From: Proteobacteria bacterium UBA6920 | Lineage (GTDB): Bacteria > Pseudomonadota > Gammaproteobacteria > SG8-11 | NCBI GenBank assembly: GCA_002448875.1 | Contig: DKAS01000014.1 | Coordinates: 1-12,082, forward strand | Direction: 5' to 3' | Length of the DNA stretch: 12,082 bases | Part shown: positions 7,995 to 12,082 of the stretch, in pieces | Layout of the letters: every line of letters starts with the position of its first letter | Numbering within the stretch: position 1 is the stretch's first letter | Notes under the pieces: generated by a model | The model's input: only the letters and a program-made list of their open reading frames with translations | Databases searched by the model: none | What the model was told of the DNA's origin: nothing | Translations under genes and position numbers: made by a program

Positions 7995-8090
7995 ATCTAT
8001 CCGTGCCCCGGTCCCATTGCAGAGCCGATGAGTGGGGACGATAGATATTACACGAGTAAAACTGTCGGATATTTCGGCTGCCGCCCGAAA
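7995..8090 (+). promoter_or_regulatory. Structured 5' leader of the PilZ gene, two hairpins
   Basis: Hairpin 1 pairs ATCTAT (7995-8000) with ATAGAT (8041-8046), then CGT (8002-8004) with ACG (8038-8040), then CCCC (8006-8009) with GGGG (8034-8037): 13 pairs with two single-base bulges. Hairpin 2 pairs TTTCGG (8072-8077) with CCGAAA (8085-8090) around a seven-base loop, and its 3' arm runs into the Shine-Dalgarno sequence AGGAGG (8090-8095). This could control translation. The conserved bases of the GEMM c-di-GMP riboswitches are not seen. Confidence 0.45.
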
Positions 8091-8099
8091 GGAGGTTGT

Positions 8100-8747
8100 A
8101 TGAATCTGTTTCAGTTAAAAAATGTGGTACGCACCGCGCCACGGGCGGTAGTTCCGGCCACGGCTGGATTGTACCGGGGAGGGAAATTTCTGGGAGCGTA
8201 CCAGGTGGCCAATCTTTCCAGCAGCGGCGCCCTGCTGGTCGACGGGCCGGCACTGCGCAAACGCAGCGTTTACCGGATGCGGCTGTCGCTGTCGAGCGAC
8301 CTGCATCTGCCTGTCGACTGCCAGGTGCGCCGGCGTCAGGTGGATGGCCAGGGCAAGCTGTTCACCGGTGTGTCTTTCCTCAATATTGGTTCCGACATGA
8401 CGCTTTTTCTCGACAGTCTCGTGTCGGCGCGCCTGGACCTTCAGGCGCAGCGCAGCTGGCGCGCCTTGCTGGTCGATGGCGCGACGTCCCGCGGACGCCG
8501 CATGCAGGCAGACCTGCAGAGGCTGGGTTTGCAGGTGGAGCGGGCGGAACAGCCGCTGGACATCATCCGCCAGCTGCGGGAGCACGGCGACACCATCAAG
8601 GTGGTCATTATTCATCAGCCCGCGCAACTTACTGACGGCGGCGAGCTGCTGAATTATTTGCAGCAGACTTATCCGCAGATCCGCAGTTTTCTTCTGACCG
8701 GCACCGTATCGTTAAAGGCCGCGCTAGCTGAGTTGAATGCCGCCTGA
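8100..8747 (+). CDS. PilZ-domain protein with degenerate receiver-like C-terminal domain
   Basis: A 215-residue cytoplasmic protein. Residues 8-110 carry a PilZ domain, the c-di-GMP receptor fold: R11-TAP-R15 supplies the RxxxR motif and N38-LSSS-G43 the (D/N)xSxxG motif, so ligand binding is expected. Residues 119-215 look like a shortened response-regulator receiver: RALLVDG (121-127) resembles the acidic strand, VVIIHQ (168-173) occupies the phospho-acceptor strand with His172 where Asp is expected, and SFLLTG (196-201) the Thr strand. The conserved distal Lys region is missing. Phosphorylation is therefore unlikely. The frame is open from 7950, but ATG 8100 is chosen because AGGAGG lies just upstream and the PilZ motif begins at residue 11. 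A role in c-di-GMP-dependent motility or surface behaviour is inferred from the domain only. Confidence 0.85.
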   Translation: MNLFQLKNVVRTAPRAVVPATAGLYRGGKFLGAYQVANLSSSGALLVDGPALRKRSVYRMRLSLSSDLHLPVDCQVRRRQVDGQGKLFTGVSFLNIGSDMTLFLDSLVSARLDLQAQRSWRALLVDGATSRGRRMQADLQRLGLQVERAEQPLDIIRQLREHGDTIKVVIIHQPAQLTDGGELLNYLQQTYPQIRSFLLTGTVSLKAALAELNAA

Positions 8748-8791
8748 CGGACGGGCGATAACTTTTTGCAGCGCTGAACAGGGAGGACGAG

Positions 8792-8806
8792 CCGCCATTC
8801 AGGCGG
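8792..8806. terminator. Weak hairpin between the convergent PilZ and endonuclease genes
   Basis: CCGCC (8792-8796) and GGCGG (8802-8806) form a 5-bp stem with a five-base loop that overlaps the stop codon of the minus-strand endonuclease gene. It lies about 45 nt beyond the PilZ stop. Neither side has a strong T-run, so it is only a possible bidirectional terminator. Confidence 0.25.
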
Positions 8807-9230
8807 GCTTAATTGCTAGAAATGTCGCGACGAAGTGTTCGCGCAACACACGAAATTCGGCGGAATATTTACCATTGCGCGGGGTCAGGGCGAGATATTC
8901 TCGCAGCACCAGGGCAGCGCGCCGCGCTTTGTAGGAGCGAAGATAAGGTGCGATACGGGCAATAATCTGCAAGGCTTGTCTATTGGACAAAGTGTAGGTG
9001 TAACTGGGCGAGTGTTTGTTCGAATATACTCTTCTGCTGGTAATTTGCCCCATGCTGGTAGCATTCTGGACATATTCCAGTAAATATCTCTCCGTGCTGC
9101 TGATGCTAAGTACCAGTTGTCGATTTTCGTTGCGGTGGCGTCGTGACAAGGTAATGGTGCCTTCGCCATCCATCAGACCAGCGATGTAGGCCGCTTCTGC
9201 ATCTGTCAATGTCTGGAGGGTGCATTCCAT
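8799..9230 (-). CDS. Free-standing LAGLIDADG homing endonuclease
   Basis: A 143-residue protein with one LAGLIDADG motif, AAYIAGLMDGEGTITLSRR (about 13-31), in which D22 and/or E24 would contribute the metal-binding acidic residue. Family proteins with a single motif act as homodimers and cut long, nearly palindromic sites to start homing. After the motif come beta-strand segments (RQLVLSISSTERYLLEYV, SYTYTLSNRQALQIIARI) and a basic C-terminal helical portion, the usual single-domain layout. The frame is open to a TTG at 9257, but ATG 9230 is preferred because GGGAG lies six bases upstream. The gene is 3' of the intron-bearing ssrA in the same orientation, beyond a strong terminator hairpin, so it is not inside the intron. 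Its target is probably the intron-free ssrA T-arm or a nearby site, but this is inference. No truncation or frameshift is seen. Confidence 0.85.
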   Translation of the reverse strand: MECTLQTLTDAEAAYIAGLMDGEGTITLSRRHRNENRQLVLSISSTERYLLEYVQNATSMGQITSRRVYSNKHSPSYTYTLSNRQALQIIARIAPYLRSYKARRAALVLREYLALTPRNGKYSAEFRVLREHFVATFLAIKPA

Positions 9231-9271
9231 TGCTTTCTCCCGTTTCCTGAGCAGCAATAGTTAACTGGATA

Positions 9272-9309
9272 AATTTACAGTCCGCAAGCGATATTTCTGC
9301 GGGTAAATT
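9272..9309 (-). repeat. Bulged 12-bp hairpin upstream of the endonuclease gene
   Basis: AATTTAC (9272-9278) pairs with GTAAATT (9303-9309) and CCGCA (9282-9286) with TGCGG (9298-9302), leaving a 3-nt bulge on one side and an 11-nt loop. The structure lies about 40 nt before the endonuclease start. It could be a leader structure of the gene or a boundary element of the inserted segment. Confidence 0.45.
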
Positions 9310-9349
9310 CCTGCGGATTTGGGGAAGCTGCGGTGGAATCGGCCGGCTT

Positions 9350-9385
9350 GATAAAGAAGGCCGGACAGCCCTGTGGGCTGTCCGG
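9350..9385 (-). terminator. Intrinsic terminator of ssrA
   Basis: A perfect 11-bp stem CCGGACAGCCC (9361-9371) / GGGCTGTCCGG (9375-9385) with a three-base loop begins 10 nt after the encoded CCA of tmRNA; on the minus strand CCTTCTTTATC follows. A competing hairpin, CCGGCTT (9343-9349) with AAGGCCGG (9357-9364, one bulge), overlaps the 3' arm, so the two folds exclude each other. Confidence 0.75.
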
Positions 9386-9394
9386 AGTACGGAA

Positions 9395-9411
9395 TGGTGG
9401 AGGCGGCGGGA
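9395..9411 (-). ncRNA. ssrA: ssrA exon 2: T-loop last base to CCA
   Basis: On the minus strand T-CCCGC-CGCCTCC-A-CCA supplies the last T-loop base, the T-stem 3' strand, the acceptor 3' strand, discriminator A and CCA. At 17 nt it is useless without joining to exon 1, so tmRNA function in this organism depends on splicing. Confidence 0.92.
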
Positions 9412-9661
9412 CAGCTGTTCCATATTTTTCAATATGGGCTGGACTATGCTTTCACCTGCCGGCGGCAGGGGAGGGCGTATTGTGGATGCTGGCATCCACC
9501 CTAGTGCTTCATAGCAAAAGCCTTAGAAGCCTATGAGTCTCTAGCCGGCTTACCCGTTTCCGGTTCACCGGACGGCGTTGGCATAGGTTTGTACCCTTAG
9601 CGTTCACCGTATGAGCCCTCTTTTCCAACGGGGATTACTCCCCGTGGCGACCATTGCGTTA
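9412..9661 (-). mobile_element. ORF-less group I intron in the tmRNA T-loop
   Basis: The 250-nt insert has a group I core. The 5' exon ends in U9662, which forms the conserved U-G pair with G9651 in P1 (CGAU 9665-9662 with GUCG 9651-9648), and the intron ends in G9412 (omega G). P2 is ACGGGG/CCCCGT (9645-9640, 9633-9628). P3 is CCTATG (9587-9582) with CATAGG (9535-9530). The R-like segment CTAGAGACTCATAG and S-like segment GCATAGTCCAG give P7, GACT (9539-9536) with AGTC (9445-9442). P8 is CTTC/GAAG (9529-9526, 9510-9507), with two further hairpins before the P7 3' strand. P9 is CCATATT-GAAA-AATATGG (9437-9420), a GNRA-capped stem. The core strings resemble those of bacterial tRNA introns such as Azoarcus; the subgroup was not established. 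Insertion is between tRNA-like positions 59 and 60. It encodes no protein. Confidence 0.9.
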
Positions 9662-10006
9662 ATCGAACCCGCGTCCGTAAGTCCTCCGCCCTTGGTTCTA
9701 CATGCGTAGACTGTCTTTGAGTTTAACTGACCACTACCCGACAGACAGGGAATATAGTCAGCGATTCCGGTTAGGTTTTAGTGCGTCAGTCCCGAACGTC
9801 CATCAGCACGATCCTGTGTGGGTCGACCCCTGGGATCCGAGCGCACAGGCACGCATCGGGCAGAGGGCATTACGCTGGTTTTTAAGCAGCTAACGCGTAG
9901 TTGTCGTCGTTGGCAACTATAAGGTTTGCAGATGGTTTTACGAGGTACTCTGCACCTCGGCATGCCCCTCAGGTTTCGCGACCCACGTCGAAGCCATGTC
10001 GCCCCC
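9662..10006 (-). ncRNA. ssrA: ssrA exon 1
   Basis: This exon holds the 5' acceptor strand, the tag reading frame, the pseudoknot region and the closing helix, and ends GCGGG-TTCGAT at the splice junction. The junction is set by the last T before the intron and the terminal G of the intron; because T occurs on both sides, a one-base shift is possible on sequence alone, but omega G favours the position given. Confidence 0.92.
9882..9914 (-). CDS. ssrA: tmRNA proteolysis-tag reading frame
   Basis: The resume codon is GCC (9914-9912), followed by codons for NDDNYALAA and TAA (9884-9882), giving encoded ANDDNYALAA. The ALAA end is the ClpXP/ClpAP degron. The second acidic residue is Asp where E. 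coli has Glu, a common variant. The upstream TATAGTT context resembles the region that sets the resume frame. Confidence 0.93.
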   Translation of the reverse strand, partial: ANDDNYALAA

Positions 10007-10026
10007 GATGGTTTGTAGCCTCGGAC

Positions 10027-10055
10027 AGTTTACTCCGGTGGTAAGTTCAATTCAA
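10027..10055 (-). promoter_or_regulatory. Candidate ssrA promoter
   Basis: On the minus strand TTGAAT (10055-10050) and TAAACT (10032-10027) are separated by 17 bp. Transcription would start near 10020, about 14 nt before the mature tmRNA 5' end, leaving a short leader for RNase P. The element fits wholly within the 60-bp gap after smpB, so ssrA can be expressed independently. Confidence 0.5.
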
Positions 10056-10066
10056 ATGCAGACAGA

Positions 10067-10549
10067 TCAGCGCTTGCCGGCCTTCAGCAGCCGGCCCTTT
10101 TCCCGCTGCCAGTCGCGGTCGCGCTCGGTTTCGCGCTTGTCGTGCTGCTTCTTGCCCTTGGCCAGGCCCACTTCCACCTTGGCGCGGCCGCCTTTCCAGT
10201 ACATGGCGGTGGCGATCAGGGTGTAGCCCTTGCGTTCGACGTTGCCAATCAGCTTGTTCAGCTCCTCCCGATGCAGCAGCAGCTTGCGCGTGCGGGTGGG
10301 GTCGGGGATGAAGTGGGTAGAGACCGTGTTCAGCGGCGTGATCAGGCAGCCCAGCAGCCAGGCTTCGCCGTTCTTGATCAGTACATAGCTGTCCACCAGC
10401 TGGCACTTGCCGGCGCGCAGGCTCTTGACTTCCCAGCCCTGCAGGGCGATGCCGGCCTCGAAACGGTCTTCGAAAAAATAGTCGTGACCGGCCCGTTTGT
10501 TGAGGGCGATGGTCTTGTTGCCGGATTTCTGCTGTTCTTTTTTCGCCAT
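10067..10549 (-). CDS. smpB: SsrA-binding protein SmpB
   Basis: A 160-residue tmRNA-binding protein needed for trans-translation. The OB-type barrel is recognisable by [18 protein letters not shown] (17-34), [14 protein letters not shown] (36-49), EAWLLG (62-67) and the [11 protein letters not shown] signature (131-141). The basic C-terminal tail [15 protein letters not shown] (146-160) is the part that folds in the decoding centre. Length is the usual 150-160. The ATG start matches the family, though no clear Shine-Dalgarno sequence lies upstream. ssrA follows in the same orientation 60 bp downstream, so the two partners of ribosome rescue are neighbours. ratA is divergent on the other side. 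Confidence 0.98.
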   Translation of the reverse strand: MAKKEQQKSGNKTIALNKRAGHDYFFEDRFEAGIALQGWEVKSLRAGKCQLVDSYVLIKNGEAWLLGCLITPLNTVSTHFIPDPTRTRKLLLHREELNKLIGNVERKGYTLIATAMYWKGGRAKVEVGLAKGKKQHDKRETERDRDWQREKGRLLKAGKR

Positions 10550-10757
10550 GGTTGCTGACTGCGTCGGCGCCGGGGTGCGGCGGCTTGTTGCGAACGGGTC
10601 GCGTAAGGTGCTGTAAAGCCGCGAATTATATACATTTTAACGCGGGATTGCTTGTATCACTTTAAGATATCGCCGAAAATGGCAGGCAACGATAGCAAGT
10701 GCCGGCGCCGCTGGCAACTTGCCTGTATCCCTGAACACCCGAAGTCGAGTCCGGACC

Positions 10758-11189
10758 GTGCCAGTCATCAAGAAAAGCGCTTTATTGCCCTATACCGCCG
10801 CCCAGGTCTACGTCCTGGTGGAGGCGGTGGAGGACTATCCTCAATTTCTGCCCTGGTGCGGCGCCGCCCATATTATCGAGCGGGGGCAGGACGAGGTGCG
10901 GGCCAGTATCACCATCGATCACAAAGGGATACGCAAAGCCTTTACCACCCAGAATCGCCACCAGCCCGGTAAACTGATCGAGATGCGCCTGGTGGAAGGG
11001 CCGTTTCGCCTGCTGGAAGGCTTCTGGCGCTTCGAGGATCTGGGCTCCAACGGCTGCAAGGTGTCCCTGGATCTGGAGTTCGAATTTTCCAGCAAGTTGA
11101 TCGCGCTGGCCGTGGGTCCGGTGTTCAACCAGATCGCCAATACCCTGGTCGATGCTTTTTGTCATCGGGCGAAGGCGGTATATGGCTGA
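10758..11189 (+). CDS. ratA: RatA-like START/COQ10-family protein
   Basis: A 143-residue protein of the COQ10/START helix-grip family. It aligns with E. coli RatA, described as a ribosome-association toxin that binds 50S and blocks 70S formation; related eukaryotic Coq10 proteins bind ubiquinone, so the physiological role is debated. Landmarks are SALLPYTAAQVYVLVEAVEDY (7-27), YPQFLPWC (27-34), LVEGPFRLLEGFWRF and LDLEFEFSSKLIALAVGPVFNQIANTLVDAFCHRAKAVY at the end. GTG 10758 is chosen because the E. coli protein starts at the equivalent residue; a TTG at 10719 would add 13 residues not expected in the family. No strong Shine-Dalgarno is seen for either. Its stop overlaps the start of ratB by 8 bp, indicating translational coupling. 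Confidence 0.9.
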   Translation: MPVIKKSALLPYTAAQVYVLVEAVEDYPQFLPWCGAAHIIERGQDEVRASITIDHKGIRKAFTTQNRHQPGKLIEMRLVEGPFRLLEGFWRFEDLGSNGCKVSLDLEFEFSSKLIALAVGPVFNQIANTLVDAFCHRAKAVYG

Positions 11190-11496
11190 GGAACAGATGA
11201 CGGTGGAGGTGGCCTACGCCCTGCCGGAACAGCAGAGCATCATCGCCCTGCAGGTTCCGGTCGGCACCACCGCAGAACAGGCCATCGTCCTGTCGGGCAT
11301 CCGGTGTCTTTTTCCGCAGATCGAACGGGAAGAGCATAAAATCGGCGTCTTCAGCAAGGTATGCAAAGGCGATCAGGTGTTGCGCGAGGGCGATCGGGTG
11401 GAAATCTATCGCAAGCTGATCGCCGATCCCAAAGCGGTGCGCAAACAGCGGGCGGCCGAGGGCAAGCCGATGAAAAAAGGCGGCGCCGACGCTTAG
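11182..11496 (+). CDS. ratB: RnfH-family protein (RatB)
   Basis: A 104-residue small ubiquitin-like beta-grasp protein of the RnfH/RatB (UPF0125) family. The pattern VEVAYALPEQQ (9-19), GTTAEQAIVLSGI, KIGVFSKV and GDRVEIYRKLIADPK followed by a basic tail (VRKQRAAEGKPMKKGG) matches the family end to end. It was named RatB as the supposed partner of RatA in E. coli, but antitoxin activity is not established. ATG 11182 gives an 8-bp overlap with ratA and lies after GGCGG; an internal ATG at 11197 is possible. The 3' end overlaps the bamE stop codon on the other strand by 4 bp. Confidence 0.92.
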   Translation: MAEEQMTVEVAYALPEQQSIIALQVPVGTTAEQAIVLSGIRCLFPQIEREEHKIGVFSKVCKGDQVLREGDRVEIYRKLIADPKAVRKQRAAEGKPMKKGGADA

Positions 11497-11819
11497 TCGA
11501 TCTTGTCGACGGTCAAGGGGATTTTTTCGATTTTGGCCACTGTGTCGTTCTCGAATACGACTGTGACGCGGCCGGTTTCGACGGATTGGTCGACCACTTC
11601 GTAGCGATAGACATAATCCCAGCGATTCGGATGGAAGACGTCGTTGATCAGCGGCGTGCCCATGAGAAAGCGCACCTGGTTGCGGTCCATGCCCAGGGTA
11701 AGTTTCTCGATTTTCGCCGGTTCCAGTACATTGCCCTGCTGGATATCCGGCCGGTGAACGGAACAGCCGGCGAAGGCCAGGGTTGCAATGCAGGGGAGAA
11801 CAATGCGAAGCTTAACCAT
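11493..11819 (-). CDS. bamE: Outer membrane assembly lipoprotein BamE (SmpA/OmlA)
   Basis: A 108-residue lipoprotein of the BamABCDE machine that folds beta-barrel proteins into the outer membrane. A short signal peptide ends in the lipobox FAGC with Cys19 lipidated and Ser at +2, which permits transport to the outer membrane. The mature part shows the BamE/SmpA signature: KIEKLTLGMDRNQVRFLMGTP, then the HPNRWDYVYRYE segment and a final strand pair VTVVFENDTVAKIE. Length is normal. The gene converges with ratB and diverges from fur, an order known from pseudomonads. The Shine-Dalgarno sequence is weak. Confidence 0.96.
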   Translation of the reverse strand: MVKLRIVLPCIATLAFAGCSVHRPDIQQGNVLEPAKIEKLTLGMDRNQVRFLMGTPLINDVFHPNRWDYVYRYEVVDQSVETGRVTVVFENDTVAKIEKIPLTVDKID

Positions 11820-11851
11820 AGAAAATTACTCGGGAATAGGACAGCCCGTCC

Positions 11852-11881
11852 ATTATACCTTGGAGCCAACATGTCTGTAAG
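11852..11881 (-). promoter_or_regulatory. bamE promoter overlapping the start of fur
   Basis: On the minus strand a perfect TATAAT (11857-11852) lies about 33 nt upstream of the bamE ATG, with CTTACA (11881-11876) 18 bp further upstream matching four of six -35 bases. The -35 lies inside the first codons of fur, so the two divergent genes have overlapping control regions. No good Fur box is visible in the gap. Confidence 0.6.
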
Positions 11882-12082
11882 CCAGGATTTGAAAAAAGCG
11901 GGTCTGAAGATGACCCTGCCGCGGTTGCGCATCCTGGAGTTTCTCGAATCCAGCCACAACCGCCATGTCAGCGCCGAGGAAATCTACCAGATCCTCAAGG
12001 AAACGGGAGAGGACGTGGGCCTGGCCACCGTCTACCGGGTGCTGACCCAGTTCGAGCAGGCCGGCCTGCTGACGCGCAGCAA
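11871..12082 (+). CDS. fur: Ferric uptake regulator Fur, N-terminal part
   Basis: The first 70 residues of Fur, the iron-responsive repressor of uptake genes; the gene runs off the window. The visible part is the winged-helix DNA-binding domain: DLKKAGLKMTLPRLRILEFL (6-25), HVSAEEIYQ (32-40) with the conserved His32, and the recognition helix region GLATVYRVLTQFEQAGLL (50-67). ATG 11871 is preceded by TTGGAG at suitable spacing and gives the usual N-terminus. It is divergent from bamE across a 51-bp gap. The metal sites of the dimerisation domain are outside the window. Confidence 0.97.
   Translation, partial: MSVSQDLKKAGLKMTLPRLRILEFLESSHNRHVSAEEIYQILKETGEDVGLATVYRVLTQFEQAGLLTRS

Larger units (their letters stand above)
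9395..10006 (-). ncRNA. ssrA: tmRNA gene (ssrA), split by a group I intron
   Basis: tmRNA, alanylated at its tRNA-like end, enters stalled ribosomes with SmpB and supplies a degradation-tag message. The 5' end GGGGGCGACATGGCTTCGACG (10006 downward) is the standard start and pairs over seven bases with 3' CGCCTCC; the third pair is G-U, the alanine identity element, and A-CCA is encoded. The tag frame lies at 9882-9914. Exon 1 runs 9662-10006 and ends in the T-loop; exon 2 is 9395-9411. The exons join to ...GCGGG-TTCGATT-CCCGC..., a perfect T-arm, and a 362-nt RNA, close to the 363 nt of E. coli. The interruption is a 250-nt group I intron (9412-9661). The gene sits 60 bp downstream of smpB in the same orientation with its own promoter-like sequence and terminator. 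Confidence 0.95.

Noticed and set aside
7950..8099. 50-residue N-terminal extension of the PilZ protein
   Set aside because: No ribosome-binding site precedes it and it overlaps the promoter-like element; ATG 8100 has AGGAGG directly upstream.
7971..8099. Known c-di-GMP (GEMM) riboswitch before the PilZ gene
   Set aside because: The conserved GEMM-I bases, such as the GGGCAAACC-like and GGTAGGTAGCGGGG-like segments, are not present.
8799..9411. Endonuclease gene as an ORF inside the ssrA intron
   Set aside because: The tmRNA 3' exon with CCA and a terminator hairpin lie between intron and gene, so it is outside the intron.
9395..10006. Permuted two-piece tmRNA
   Set aside because: The 5' acceptor strand, tag and 3' end occur in the standard order; only the T-loop is interrupted, and the insert has a group I core.
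10719..10757. TTG start for ratA
   Set aside because: It would add 13 residues not matched in the E. coli protein; GTG 10758 matches the family N-terminus.

Overview
The window reads as a chromosomal segment of a moderately GC-rich gammaproteobacterium. The pointers are full-length argS, smpB, bamE and the start of fur, the order smpB-ratA-ratB(rnfH)-bamE-fur (ratA, ratB and bamE cluster near smpB in E. coli; bamE/omlA and fur are divergent in Pseudomonas), and a tmRNA tag encoding ANDDNYALAA. The species cannot be named from the sequence.

Layout. Positions 1-65 hold a tRNA-Ala (anticodon CGC, minus strand) cut by the window edge. Positions 298-960 encode a minus-strand peroxiredoxin-like protein, divergent from a LysR-type regulator (1063-1983); the 102-bp gap between them carries nested inverted repeats. 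Positions 2270-6010 encode a 1246-residue lipoprotein with two Ig/cadherin-like domains and about 14 FG-GAP/VCBS-type repeats, enough for two seven-bladed propellers. It converges on argS (6023-7759, minus). Divergent from argS is a PilZ protein with a degenerate receiver-like C-terminus (8100-8747), preceded by a long foldable leader.

The most unusual part is 8799-10549. smpB (10067-10549) and ssrA (9395-10006) lie on the minus strand in the same orientation. The tmRNA gene is split: exon 1 (9662-10006) stops inside the T-loop, a 250-nt group I intron follows (9412-9661), and a 17-nt exon 2 (9395-9411) restores the T-stem, acceptor stem and CCA. Joined, the exons give a normal 362-nt tmRNA. 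The intron has no ORF. A small LAGLIDADG homing endonuclease gene (8799-9230) sits outside the intron, beyond the ssrA terminator, in the same orientation. This suggests a split mobile unit in which a free-standing endonuclease may mobilise a neighbouring ORF-less intron.

On the right, ratA (10758-11189) and ratB/rnfH (11182-11496) overlap as an operon, ratB converges on bamE (11493-11819, minus, 4-bp stop overlap), and fur starts at 11871 and leaves the window. SmpB and tmRNA cooperate in rescue of stalled ribosomes; RatA acts on ribosomal subunit association in E. coli; BamE belongs to outer-membrane protein assembly and Fur to iron control.
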